Shown piece by piece: positions 1 to 11,122 of a stretch of 64,000 bases of DNA (position 1 is its first letter; each line of letters begins with the position of its first letter). This DNA is from Nymphaea colorata (Eukaryota > Streptophyta > Magnoliopsida > Nymphaeales > Nymphaeaceae). The stretch lies in contig NW_022204508.1 in NCBI RefSeq assembly GCF_008831285.2, positions 558,001 to 622,000 of the forward strand, written 5' to 3'. A program made the position numbers and the translations under genes. A model generated the notes under the pieces. The model was not told the origin of the DNA, ran no database searches, and saw nothing but the letters and a program-made list of their open reading frames with translations.

Positions 1-145
1 GGAAAAATCAGATCAGCTTTGGATTTAAGAAATGGCATTCTAATGGATTCGGATTTAGATATATGTAAATATTTGATCAGATTCAAATTCAGATCATATT
101 TAGTTTTGTGGAATCATGAATTTGAATCTGTAAATATATGTAAAT
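1..145. other. AT-rich spacer with degenerate GATTYRGAT words
   Basis: There is no gene here. The stretch is AT-rich and carries repeated words of the type gattcggattta/gattcaaattcagat. The same word family recurs at 8,540-9,060, 18,540-18,960, 20,000-20,260 and 25,540-25,880. It ends where similarity to 42,125 onward begins. Confidence 0.6.
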
Positions 146-369
146 ATTACAAACAGACATCAAATGCAATTTAGCTATTCTACTTTGTGGAATCAAATTT
201 TGATTGATCTAGTTAGATTCTGTTGTAACAAGAAGAAAAGGAGAAGAAATATTCTAGTTATAAACTACATATTAGACGAATAAGAGACCATATGGACTCA
301 CTGATCTCTTAACAACTTGATTTACATTCTCATTTGGGAGATTCAATAATACCCATCATGTACATTATA

Positions 370-1406
370 TTCTAATTTCTCTTATAACACTGACATATTT
401 TTTAAATTAATGGTATTTGATTTTTTTAACATTTTAAAGTTGAGAAAAATAATTAATGCTGAGACAACATTAAAAATTTAAAACAAATAATTTCTGAAGA
501 AAATGAATGACCGTCTGAAAAAAAAGCAAAGGGGCAAATATCAATTTGTTCTTGATAACTCGATTGGGATTTTAAGAGGAAAAGAAAATATGAGGCATCT
601 AAAGATTGTAGGCTGAACCACACGCAAGTGGACAAAGGTATGACAAAAATGAAAAGAAAAAAAATTGACTTTGTCTTCATTTTCAAATTCTATTCGCTTA
701 CATACCTCTCCATGAATGCACTTAGCCTATAATGCTTATTTTTCTGATGGAAGAACGATTTTTTATTTTTGGAGTTATTGTTGGATTTTGCTTCTTGCAT
801 CACTTGCTTTAAACCGTCAACTGCAGCCTTTTGGAGAAATCAAGAAAGCCCACTTGAAAGGAAATAGCTGAAAAGACTAGTAACAACACCTAGCCCTCGC
901 TATCTAATTGGCCTGAGCCAACTTGTGGCTAGTGCCACTTGATCATTCACTCTTGCTATTGTTAGGGAGACCTTTCACATCCCCCCACCCAGAGTGGGTG
1001 ACGTGCAAGTTGCAACAGCACCACCACTTCTGCAAGGATGATGGCACGAACAAGTTGTACTTCTAGTCAATGGTCAGATCACAAAACTAGGATGGGCTAA
1101 ATAAAATTTTGGATTTCGAAAAAGAAATCATGCATCCAAGCTTTTTACATAATACAATGAAAAATCAGACAAACGTGAGGAAGAGGAAGTGTTGGTGATG
1201 TAGAACTTTGTGGTTCAGGAATCATGGACCTTGCCAGCCTGTAGAGCACTTCCTTCGTCTTCCTTCTCCTTCCATTTTCAGATTTAAGCAATGGCAGACC
1301 TAAACTCGTTTGGCATTCCTTCATCTTCCTCTTCTTCCATTTTCAGATTTCTAGTTCTCTTCCTCTGCTAGGTCTTTCTTCCACCAAGAAAAAAACAGAG
1401 GAGGAG
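370..1406 (+). promoter_or_regulatory. Leader/upstream region of NLR-A
   Basis: This is the non-coding upstream region of NLR-A. It is present in copy B (42,350-43,383) and, much more diverged, at 47,371-48,275. Preservation across three copies suggests it was part of the ancestral gene unit. The last 200 bases are pyrimidine-rich and contain the string ccattttcagattt twice (near 1,273 and 1,337), so one half looks like a local duplicate. Either could serve as a 3' splice acceptor. I see no confident TATA box. Confidence 0.4.
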
Positions 1407-4400
1407 ATGACAACAGTAATCAACACCCTTGTGTAAACACCTGTTTCTATTCTGTTGGGGGATGTAACCAGCTTGTTGAAAGAAAAGGTGGACCTCATCT
1501 TGAATGCCAAAGACGATCTCGAGGTGCTCCGGCAGAAGCTGAGATACTTTGGGAAGGCCCTCAAAGTCACAGATCACAAGCCCTTTTTCAGCAATGAGCG
1601 CAACAGAGATCTGGAGAGAGAGCTGAAGGATATTTTCTATGATGCCCAGGACATCATCATCGGATACCAAAGCACAATTGCAATTTGCAAAATGGACAAG
1701 CATTCTATAACTTCATGGAACAAGGTAAGGAAGCCCTGGACCATTCTGTGCTCTTGCTTTAAGGAACATGTATCTGCTTCCTACAACCTTGCAATTGATA
1801 TTAAAAATATCAGCCAAAAGCTTGATAAAATAGAAAAAAATAAGATAATGGCGGATGTGCTCGGAATAACACCAAGAGATATTGGTAGTGAGGGTCCTGT
1901 TCATGGTGAACATGACAACCCCCGAGAGACAACCCATCACATGGGTGTACAACCACCTACAGGGAGGGAGGATGATAAAAAGGTGATAGTAGAAAAGCTC
2001 TGGTCGAATGACTCTATACAAAGTAGTAAGGCACAAAAGGGTGGTATTTCTATTATTTCTATTGTAGGAAAAGGTGGAATCGGCAAAACAACTCTTGCAA
2101 AAATGGTCTTTAAAGAAGTCAAAGAACATTTTGGAAAATGTAGATGGTGGGTTTGTGTTTCGGAGAGGCGAAACCGTAAGGTTTTGGTGCGGCAGATACT
2201 AAGGGAAGTGTGGAAGGGATCTAGAGAAAACCCTTATTGTTCCATGAGTGAGTTGTGCACACAATTACAGAATGAGCTCTTAAAGGAAAATTTTTGTTGG
2301 TCCTAGATGATGTGTGGGAACTAGAATGGTGGGAGGAAGAGGTAGAGGGAACATTGATGGCGGGTGCAATGGGGAGCAATATTTTGATTACCAGTAGAAA
2401 GAAAAATGTATCGAAAGGGATGTGTGCTTCTTATGTCCATGAATTACCAGAATTTAGTTTTGACCAAAGCTGGGAGTTGTTTCTAAAGGAGGCAAGCCAA
2501 ACAGAAGAAGATTTGGTGCTGCATAGGACCAGAAATGTTGGAGAGAGAATAGTAAGGAAGTGTGGTGGGTTGCTGCTTGTGATTAAGACGGTAGGGTCGA
2601 TGATGCGTACCAAGAAATGCATACAAAAGACTGGAAATTCGTGGAGGGTAGTAAGATATGGGAATGGGAGATGCCTGCAGCTGAAATCGGTGGCAAAGTT
2701 CTTTCAGGTCTCATGCTGAGCTATGATGACTTGCCGCATTATTTAAAGAGCTGTTTTGTGTATTGCTGCATTTATCCAAAGGATTATAAGATTGAAAGGG
2801 AGAGATTGATCTGGCAATGGTTGGTGCATGAATTGATAGAGGAAAAGGAAGGCATAGATGTGGAAATGACAACAAACCAATACATTGATGATCTGATGAA
2901 CCGATGCTTGATTGAAAAAGCGCGTGGATATGGTTATGAGGGCACTCATCTCACGTTGCATAACATTTTGCATGACCTTGCCTTATATATAGATGGAAGG
3001 GAATATAGCCATGCCTCCGCTACTGAGCACACCCACCATAAGTCATTACTTAGTGTACACGATGATGCAGAGGGACACAAGCCTAATGCCTTGGAAACAG
3101 CAAATAAGGTGTGCACATTGTTGGCTGATTCCAAGTCAGACTTCCCTCTGCCTTATATTATATACTTAAAATCGGATTCCGGTTCCGGTTCCAAGTTACA
3201 CTTGCCTCTGTTTTATATTAAACACATAACCAATTTCAAGTGGTTGAGGGTGTTGTCATTGAGGGCATGTCAGGATATTCATGAGTTGCCAAAGTCCATT
3301 GAAGACCTTTCACTTCTAAAATATATCGATCTCAGCTATTCTAAAGTGAGACCCTTGCCCAGTTCAATCGGCACGCTCCGTAACTTGCAAACATTGGATT
3401 TAAGTCATAATGATATTGAAGAGTTGCCCAAGGAAATGGGCGAACTGTGCAACTTGAGGTATCTTGGGCTGAAAGGAACAAAGTGTTTGGAATTTGTAGC
3501 TGAAGGCTTGGGGAAGCTTACCAATTTACAGACCTTGCATAGGTTTATGGTATGCGATGACAAAGGGAAGACAAGAGGTTGAAATATTAATGAACTAAAA
3601 GACTTGAACAAACTAAAGGGGGAATTGTCCATTGAAGGTTTGCGGGGAGGAAGGGTGAAAGTGATCAATGCAAAGAAGGTACATCTCAAGGAGAGGCATG
3701 AACTGAATGGTGTGGAATTGTACTTCAAGGTGGGAGATGATGACAGAGTGGGTAGTGCTTCTGAAGAGAGGGGTTTGCTGGAGGCTTTGGAACCTCCACA
3801 TGGTATAGAGAGGTTGGCAATTTGTGATTATGAAAGAGATAGGCCAGTGTGGTATTTGGACACCAACTATGTGGACCTGCGGACACTATGCCTGGAACGT
3901 TGCCCATTGCTGGCAACTGTGATAGGAATTAAATCATTAGAAAATTTGCAGGTCAGAGAATGCCCAACATTCTGTGCATTGCTGAGCATGCCTTTGTTGA
4001 AGTCCTTGAATATTTCTGACTGTAATGGGCTCAACACGATTGGTGACTTGCCTAAATTGGAGACGTTGCATGTGTATGGAAGTGGCAATGGGGTGCCTCA
4101 GTGGGTGTGGGGTCTCTCCCAACTGGAGACATTGTAACTATACTCTTTCTTTGAGGACATCTTCTTGGGAGGCCACTGGCAATGCCTCCCCAAACTGAGA
4201 AGACTATGGCTTTCTAAGTTACCCAATCTGAAGTCTCTGGTGGACGTCAATAATATTACTCCACAACAAAATGAAACAACATGTCCCACAGATGCACAGG
4301 AACGGATCACCTGCCTCTCCAAGCTTGAAATGTTGACAATTATCTCATGTCCAGCACTCCATCTGCTGCAGGAGTTAAGCGACCGTTTTAGGGGAAAGAT

Positions 4401-4413
4401 AACACGTGTATAG
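1407..4413 (+). pseudogene. CC-NB-LRR (CNL) resistance-gene pseudogene A
   Basis: This is a relic of an intracellular NLR immune receptor. An Rx-type coiled coil (ELKDIFYDAQDII, about 1,635) is followed by NB-ARC: P-loop GKGGIGKTT (2,067), RNBS-A WWVCVSER, kinase-2 LVLDDVW, RNBS-B ILITSRK, a GLPL motif degraded to GGLLL, RNBS-D CFVYCCIYPKDY and an MHD motif degraded to LHN. About 14 LRR-like segments follow (PLPSSIGTLRNLQTLDLS and others). The natural start is probably ATG 1,407, in frame with the CC domain. Five lesions break it: TAA at 1,434, a one-base loss near 2,290 just before kinase-2, a one-base loss near 2,610 after MRTKK, TGA at 3,580 and TAA at 4,135. The frame ends at TAG 4,411. 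All five recur in copy B. CNL assignment is sure; loss of function is well supported. Confidence 0.9.
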
Positions 4414-5353
4414 ATAATGTTACTGAAAATCGGTGACAAATTGTAATTAATTATCTTGGTTAAATATGTGTGTTGTCATTTCGTTGCCGCTCTTGTTTAA
4501 TTTATGCATCAACAGAGTCTTGTCTAGCTGTTTTAAACTTGCTCAAATTGATGACCATCTCTCTCATTTGATTTTTTTTCGTAATTGAAAACAAAAATCA
4601 ATTATGTGAATACCAGCACGTACCTTGTATAAATGATAAATGCGATGCTGTTTAGGTCAAACAGAAGGCAATGTCCTTTGGCTTGAATCGATACAGATAA
4701 AAAATACCTTTTTCCTTTACGAAAATTTTAAAAAAGAATTTCAAATATTATTTTGTTTTATATCCATCAATTGATGCACAAAGGCCCCGATTAATTAGCT
4801 GATATGATAAAATCCCAAGCTGGCCATTATTTGAGCGATCTTCAAAGTTTTGTTTTTCATATTTATGTCATTAATATGCATTTAATCATCTTCACAAATT
4901 TAAAACACATACCCAAAATCTGAAAAACCTGCGTACATTTGAAAAAAATATATGGAAACTACTTATAGTCGAATAATTTATAAATCATGCATTTTATAGT
5001 GTGTCTTTTTAATTCAAGTGGATATTTGAAAGCATTGAAATTATAAAATTTTTGCAAAGTGTAAGATTCTAAGAAATCACACCAAGAAGTCCATATGAGG
5101 CTTTTGGCATCGGTTGTTTTATAAGGAAGCAGGCCCTCCTGGGTCACCTGTTTCTCAGCAATTTACTTGATTGGCAAAAGTTCAATAACAGCATGTGAAT
5201 GTATGACCTGGGCTCGGTCCAGCCATCAAGTCTCAAGCCTGGCTCACCCCAGCCATCAAGATCCAAGCCCATGTTTGGCGCAGCTTCGCTTGACAGTAAT
5301 GAAATTAAAAGAAAAGAACATACTTAACCTGACATGATTTGACTGCAATAAAA
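4414..5353 (+). other. 3' flank of NLR-A
   Basis: No ORF is convincing here. The first bases (aaaatcggtgacaaattg) resemble the inverted 3' ends near NLR-D at 21,440 and 21,930, so they are probably 3' UTR. Positions 4,965-5,145 match 20,779-20,965 in inverted orientation. This shows that NLR-D was copied together with its downstream flank. Confidence 0.6.
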
Positions 5354-5556
5354 GGGAGGTGTATAAGTAGTAGAACGTAAGCACTTAAAGTAAACATGGC
5401 ACAAGCACAATATCTTCACGTGAACATGCTATCATGTGACTCGATTAATTGTTAGCAGATGCTAGTACCCATTTGACTGTGTATATCTGCATGAGGCTGT
5501 GTTGGAGAGGCCGGAGCATCTTGACAGTTGGAGAAATCTATACATGTACACAGGAA

Positions 5557-5588
5557 CACATACACACAAACACACACACACACACACC
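5557..5588. repeat. (CA)n microsatellite
   Basis: An imperfect CA dinucleotide tract. It is repeated at 52,174-52,205 in copy B with almost no length difference. Confidence 0.85.
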
Positions 5589-5654
5589 AGGCTTTCGCCA
5601 GAGTATGTGTCGTATGCTCAAACCCAACATCTAACAAAATTTTGGATCTTGACT

Positions 5655-5712
5655 GGTAGATGCTTTGGATTAAATTCATTTCACAACTGTCATTTTTGCA
5701 TTAGTTTGTAAG
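5655..5712. repeat. Single unit of the ggattaaattcat repeat family
   Basis: The text around 5,668 (ggattaaattcatttcac followed by tttgcattagtttgta) matches the subunit that is tandemly arrayed at 39,761-41,900. It also occurs at 52,275-52,330 in copy B. Confidence 0.6.
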
Positions 5713-6104
5713 ATAGGCAGAAGCCACAGATATGCCATAGCCAAATAAAGTGCCCATCTAGTTCCCATAGGAGTTTGGTTCTTCCATATTTGAGGACATC
5801 AAGGCTCCCCAGTCTTCCTAACTCGCACTCAATTATAGATCTCAGCTCTGGTCATCTTGTGAGCTTGTGCAGGGTCCCAGCACTCTTGTTAGTCCCCATT
5901 GATAATGACATAATCCCAAAGACATGATTAACCCAAGGATTATTCACTTTGTTCTTTTGCTGCAAAGGATACATTGCATCTGATCGACAAGCATGCATGG
6001 AAATTAAAAGGGGCCTTGACCTGACCCAATCAGAAAAGCCACCTTGCCCCAACCATAGTTACATGCGCCACCCCAGAATAGGAGATGGCCCATGTCATCC
6101 TATC

Positions 6105-6281
6105 TAGGGGCGGAGCCAAGGGGGACCCGTAGGGGCCCTGGCCCTCCCTCAATTTTTTTTTAAAATTTACATGTAAATTTTAGAAAATTTTACTTGTCTT
6201 ATATAAAAACTTTGAAAAATGATATTTGAAAATTTTGAAACTTTAATTCGTTCCCCCTCATGAAAAATTTCTATCCCATAG
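6105..6281. mobile_element. hAT-like MITE, degraded
   Basis: The left end taggggcggagcc matches the terminal CAGGGGCGGAG of the better-preserved copies at 7,243, 32,482 and 49,458. The interior has the family's AT-rich aaaatttacatgtaaatttt and ttttgaaactttaattcg words. The right end (cccatag) has decayed and I cannot see a clean target duplication. The same insertion sits at 52,724-52,900, so it predates the block duplication. Confidence 0.6.
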
Positions 6282-7242
6282 AATTATCCGTCACCGACCA
6301 CCATTTGGAGTAACCGATCCTGTCGCCCCTTTTAATTAATCTGGATATATGAGTCCTGTGGTTGCATTCCAATCTGTTCCATATTTAATTGTAACAGGAT
6401 GACCTCCTACTGTATCGGAGACTGTCGCTCCACCTGTCATCAACCAATCTTGCTTGGCATTCATTCTTTGACAGTATGTGTACTCTTGATTTAACCCAAT
6501 ATCCAGATGACTTCAGATTTTGAAAAATCAAATATTGTACAAAAATCTCATGTTAATTAAGTGTTTGCATAAACAAAATCAAGTAAATGAAAGTTAAAGA
6601 TTTAAAAAATATATATAACTTGAAGGTCGTTTAGGTTGAAAGATGATTGAGACACCATAAAAAGAAGCTTTAAGAAAGCATTTTTCGCATAAAAATGCAG
6701 TTCCGTATCAAGTACTTAACCTGCTGAGGGTTAAAAGTACATTTTAAAACTTGAGCAGTCTTATCATTGAGTAGCTTTTTTTAACTTCTTTGAAAGGAAA
6801 AATACCGAGAAACAACTTGTCATGAAGCTGCTACATAGATATTGCATAAGAAATAAGAATAAAAATGTCAATAGCAATTAAGTGATGATATCATAATCAA
6901 TATGGCTATCTGTGTTGTGCTTTAGTTTTGGAGGCAGGAAAATTACCTTGGAAAAAAATCAAGTGAAAGTAAATACCCTGGTGTGTCCCGGTATCCATGT
7001 TGCCATCTTGATACACCAATACGGCATGGAGACAAATTTGCTGCAGCTGAAAATGACCAGTTAGGAGCCAAAAACAAAAAAAAAACAAGTTTTACTAACG
7101 CCAGAAAATGCCAATAAAAGTTAGAAAACCGTCGGAATAAGTATTACTGACTGCGCATGCAATCTCTTAGTGTAGATGGTGTCGTCGAAGCTTTCACTGA
7201 CAGATATGTCAACCGCAGTATATGTTTACATATCGTGTCAAT

Positions 7243-7436
7243 CAGGGGCAGAGGGAGGGGGGCCCACCTGGACCATGGCCCTGGTGAGCGCAGGATTTTT
7301 TGTTTTTATATTGAAAAAATCAATTTTTTTTAGTATGGCCCGACCCATCGCTCCTTTTGGCCCGACCAGTCACTCCTCTTGGCCCGACCTGCGGACGTTT
7401 GGCCTGCCCTTGAAAAAAATCCTGGCTCCGCCCCTG
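7243..7436. mobile_element. hAT-like MITE with 8-bp target duplication
   Basis: This 194-bp element has inverted ends caggggcagag and ctccgcccctg. It is flanked by a perfect 8-bp direct repeat gtgtcaat (7,235-7,242 and 7,437-7,444). An 8-bp duplication together with a CAGGG-type end is characteristic of hAT superfamily non-autonomous elements. It has no coding capacity. It is absent from copy B. Confidence 0.85.
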
Positions 7437-7444
7437 GTGTCAAT

Positions 7445-7605
7445 AAACTTTGAACCTTTACTGGTAGTACTAAACCATCAGTAAATGAACTCCGTAACTT
7501 CTACTGATGGTTTTGCCACATTAGTAAATAACTGATCTTTAGTAACTGTTTTGTCATGTCGATAAATCACTGTCAGCTAAACGTGGATTTTTTGTAATGG
7601 AAGAA
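7445..7605. mobile_element. Possible CACTA-type terminal remnant
   Basis: Inverted 12-mers aaaccatcagta (near 7,472) and tactgatggttt (near 7,503) are followed by taaat/agtaac words and by ttttttgtaatgg at about 7,587. On the minus strand the end reads ccattacaaaaaatc, reminiscent of plant CACTA element ends. No transposase is present and the other end is not visible. This is a tentative call. Confidence 0.3.
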
Positions 7606-8539
7606 AGAACAAATTTTAGATCATTCTAACTTGCACAATATAAAGGCTATTATAATGCCCAGTGTAAAGAATTGCACTTAATTCAGGAAAAGTTTACCTG
7701 CTGGCCAGCAAATAGAGTATTGGTCTGATCAAATCCGTCAATCATTTCACAAGTAAGGCCTAATTACTTTTTCATATTTGAGGGATTTGGACCAACTATG
7801 TATTGGTCAATGTGTTCAGTTGCACAACAAATCCAACTATGTGTTGGTCAACGTAATGAAAGCTCCTCCCTTTCTATTGAGAGGGCTGTTTTTGAAGTCA
7901 GCTTGAGCTCTGGTCGAATCTTCAAACCCGCAGCTAAAAGCTTGAGTGGAGATGGCAATCTCAGCTAGGCTTGAGCTTAAATGAGTCATTTATAAAAAAT
8001 AATATTTTTTTGGGGGGGGGCAAGATAGGAGGATCTTGGACGTAGTTCCCGCCTGGGAGAAAAGAAAGAGCAACTTTCATTTAGTGATAACAAAAGGAGA
8101 CATCTTTTATATATTTTCTATCATGAGCTTAACCAGGTCGAGCGTGCCTAGCTCAAGTTCAACTCGTTTGTCTATGCGATTCAATTCCTTATGGGTTGAG
8201 CTCGTATTGAGCTTACGTGAGTGAGTTCAAGTTGAGCATGAGTTGGCTTGACTCATTGGACACCCCTCTCTATAGGTAGGGAAAATTTCAGGAGAGTGCA
8301 CATTAGTAGAGCCTGCCTGACCTGATAAGAACAAGGGCTCGGGCCAGGCTGCAGCTTGTGACAACAGGCCAGACCTACCTGACTGCCCACAACCAGTGCC
8401 TGAGGCTCTACATTGAAGATTTTCCGAATATTTTACGACTAATTTACAATGCATTTTGAGCTTTTTGGTCCTCAAATGCTTCAATTTTCCTTAATTTCGA
8501 TAAACTTTTAATCCAATTTATTCGTTGATTGTATTTGTC

Positions 8540-9065
8540 ACTCATTTGGATCTAATTTCATGTTCCGGACTCAACCTCCACCCCAATTGATTTGGATCCA
8601 AATTCAAACATCAGATCCAAAACCAAGTTTTGGGTTCAGATCTGCATTCAAGTCATGGCCCTAGGTCAAAAATAGATTTATAGATTCATATCCAGAAGCA
8701 AATCCCAGTTATAGATTAAAAAATGTTCTAAATTTAGATCATTATCCAAATCTGAGTTCTATATCCAAAACCATCCTTAAACCAAATTCAGATCCAAATC
8801 CCAGCTCCAGTTTTAGACCCGTATCCAAATTTCAACTTTAGATCCAAAACAAGCTTTCATAACTAACCCAGATTCAAAACGAAATCTCATATTTAAACCT
8901 TGATCTGAATTCAAACTCAGACACATTTGATCCAAATATGAGCCTTGGATCCAAATTAGATGTATTATAGATCTAAAATCCAAAGTCTACATCAAACTGA
9001 AGATGCATATCCTTGTTCAGATCCAATTCCTTAGTTCAATCCAAATTTTGAACGAATTTTAAAAA
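8540..9065. repeat. Degenerate ATCCAAAT-type hexamer tract
   Basis: More than 40 variants of atccaaa/attcaaa/agatcc in loose succession make a low-complexity tract without fixed register. It has no ORF. The copy-B counterpart is 54,575-55,095. Similar tracts occur elsewhere in the window. Confidence 0.65.
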
Positions 9066-9419
9066 GAGATCACGAAACTGTCATGCCAAAGATTCGGATG
9101 CATCGGATTTGCCTCAACTGCTCGAAAAAATAAGTGAGTTAACATGGTACTGCAGCATCAGCAAGTGTTAGACCTCCCATTGGTAATGCTCTCATCTCCC
9201 TAACACCTGATCATTAGATAGTCGACTAACTTGTCTGAATTAACTTGTCTGTTTCAAAGATTGTTAAATATTTAAATTGTCGTTATTTTGTCCTCCAATA
9301 ATGTTGTATTTGAAGACACTATTTTGATGAGGAAGATTGGTTAGGAAACTCAAGAAAATGACTTTATGTTTAAAATTAATGCATGCCCCTTGACTACCCA
9401 AATCAGTCATGCTTGGGGG

Positions 9420-9850
9420 CTTTGGCATGAGAGACTTGGTCATCCATCATGACACACCCTGAATATTTTATTGCCAAATTTGAATTATAAGTCACATGTT
9501 TGTGAAACTTGCTAGCATGCTAAAATATCTATAGACTCCCATTTTATTAATCTTTGAATAATGCTTTGTCTCCGTTTGAACTAGTGCATACTGATGTGTG
9601 GGGACCAGCCCCAGTCAACACATACTTAATTTTTGTTATTACCTTACATTGATTGATTTTTTCAAAAAATACTTGGATTTATTTACTAAAAACCAAGGAT
9701 GAAGTTTTTGCAAAAATTTCTAAAATTTTACAAAATAGTTGAAACTCAATTTGAAATCCACATAAAATGTCTTGAATCTGACAACAAAACTAGATATGAA
9801 TACCAGTTTTTTGAACAATTTGCAAGAGAAAGTGGGAGAAACCGTCAATT
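9420..9850 (+). pseudogene. Ty1/copia GAG-pre-integrase/integrase relic (copy A)
   Basis: Conceptual translation gives LWHERLGHPS (9,420), the gag-pre-integrase signature, then FELVHTDVWGP (about 9,576) with the first catalytic Asp of the integrase core. Then come TWIYLLKTKDEVF, KFLKFYKIVETQFEIHIKCLESDN with the second Asp, and RNRQFTG, in the order of copia integrase. Several stops and frame changes interrupt it, and neither RT nor LTRs are adjacent. The open stretch 9,699-10,049 is only the best-preserved part and is not a host gene. It is duplicated at 55,452-55,882. Confidence 0.8.
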
Positions 9851-10420
9851 CACTGGTGATGGAGCTAAAGGAGTGTGGATATTGCTGGCTCCTAGAGGAG
9901 GCATGTCGGAGTGTGAGGTAGAGGTGTTAGAGCAGATTTTCAGCTTCCACAGAGAATATGGTGAACAGATTACAATAATCTCTTTGGTTGATGCTCTAGT
10001 CCGAAAGCTTCGTCTACACCTTGATGGAAGGAGAGTGTGGGCTGTTTGAAGAACTTTAGAAGGTTTTCAGTATAGAGTGAAGGAGGAAAAAGGGAATCCT
10101 ATGTTCGATTTTGGTGTGTTCGTAATGCCCATTTAAAGGAGGGGAAATTTATTTTGTGCAGACCAACAGTTGCTCATAGTTTGTTTTCTCTTTTTTGCTC
10201 ATTCGGAGGGTTTAGTCAACCCTTTGTTTTTCTGAATGTGAAAATTAGCATTTGTATAATGCTAACCTTTCTCTGTATGGGCGATTTTTTTTAAATAAAG
10301 GTAAGGGGCCTAATCCCCATAAAGCTGCTACTGCGAATGGATTTGTTTTTACCTATCATAATTCAAGAATATGCATGTTGAAATCATTTTCAAGTTGATA
10401 TGAATCCAATCCATTTCCAG

Positions 10421-10735
10421 TGGGTGTGGTGTCTCTCCGGACCGGAGGAATTGCAACTGGAAGGCTTTACCGAGCACAACACCTTGGGAGGCTACTGGAA
10501 ATGCCTCTCGAAACTAAGACAGCAATGCCTTTCTGACATCCCCAATTTCAAGTCTCTGGCGGATTTCAATAATATTACTCTCCAAAAAAATGATGCAGTA
10601 GAAACGACAGGTCCCAAGGATGCAAAGGATCAGATCGCCTGCCTCTCCAAGCTTGAATTGTTGGCAATCAACAGCTGTTCTGCACTCCACCCCCGGCCGG
10701 AGTTAACGGACCATCTTGACTGTTTCTGTTCCTGA
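10421..10735 (+). pseudogene. NLR LRR-tail fragment (copy A)
   Basis: Homology to the end of NLR-A begins exactly at tgggtgtgg after atttccag, which looks like a 3' splice site. It encodes the terminal leucine-rich segments (LGGYWKCLSKLR, LSDIPNFKSLADFNNITL, IACLSKLELLAINSCSALH) and stops at TGA 10,733. It corresponds to the part of NLR-A from about 4,100 to 4,390. There is no NB-ARC nearby. It could be an orphan 3' exon or a pseudogene fragment. Relatives are at 56,455 (same duplication) and 37,275 (older copy). Confidence 0.75.
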
Positions 10736-11122
10736 CATGCGATCTGTTTTCTCTTGTGAAGGCTGTCCACATGTCGGAACCTAGCAGAGGATTAGATTGT
10801 GAACCATGCAAAACAAGAAGGAGATGGTTTTGGTCAGCTTAGGTTCACGTTTGGTGTGAATCCAGCGAAAGAGGGAGCATGATTTCGGCATCTGCTGTTG
10901 GTGGTGTCAATATAGATTTTTCATATTCTATAATGTATCAAATATTATCAAGATAATTATGCAAAAAAGATTGTAGCAACTTTTATGTTCCAAATAAAAT
11001 TTGTAGTTTATATTTATACAACGGGCACAACGTGAAAGGAAAAATGCAAGGCTAAAATTTTAAGTGGTTCGGATTGAAAAGAATCCTACGTCCACTGTCT
11101 TTCACACCAACAAAAACGAATG

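Larger units (their letters stand above)
7235..7817. other. 583-bp segment present only in copy A
   Basis: Flanks 7,234 and 7,818 are contiguous in copy B (53,854/53,855). The segment includes a complete MITE (7,243-7,436) plus about 370 further bases. A single MITE insertion therefore cannot explain the whole difference. Either B lost 583 bp after the duplication or A gained a composite insertion. A partial direct repeat (ccaactatgt followed by ttggtcaa, near 7,791 and 7,833) lies close to the right junction and could have mediated a deletion. Confidence 0.8.
146..11122. repeat. Segmental duplication, copy A
   Basis: Positions 146-5,353 align almost base for base with 42,125-47,323, and 5,354-11,122 with 51,973-57,131. 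Substitutions run near 1% (8 differences in the 852 nt of 1,455-2,306). Copy A lacks a 4.65-kb segment present in B at 47,324-51,972, and has 583 bp (7,235-7,817) that B lacks. The block holds NLR pseudogene A, its leader and 3' flank, MITEs, a copia integrase relic and an LRR-tail fragment. Homology stops at the left where A reads AT-rich repeats and B reads unrelated sequence. At the right it stops exactly where an LTR begins in B. Confidence 0.95.

Noticed and set aside
453-686. 77-codon ORF (minus) upstream of NLR-A, also at 42,448-42,663
   Set aside because: It is kept only because the block is duplicated. Its length differs between the copies, its composition is hydrophobic and AT-driven, and the diverged third leader does not preserve it.
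1368-1703. Minus-strand ORFs opposite NLR-A (also 1,713-2,129, 3,405-3,728 and 4,098-4,439)
   Set aside because: Antisense shadows of the NLR coding sequence.
1407-4413. TIR or RPW8 class for the NLR family
   Set aside because: The N-terminal region has the EDVID-like ELKDIFYDAQDII text of Rx-type coiled coils, and no TIR or RPW8 signatures are present.
5452-5679. ORF with a CVCVCV run
   Set aside because: Translation of a (CA)n microsatellite.
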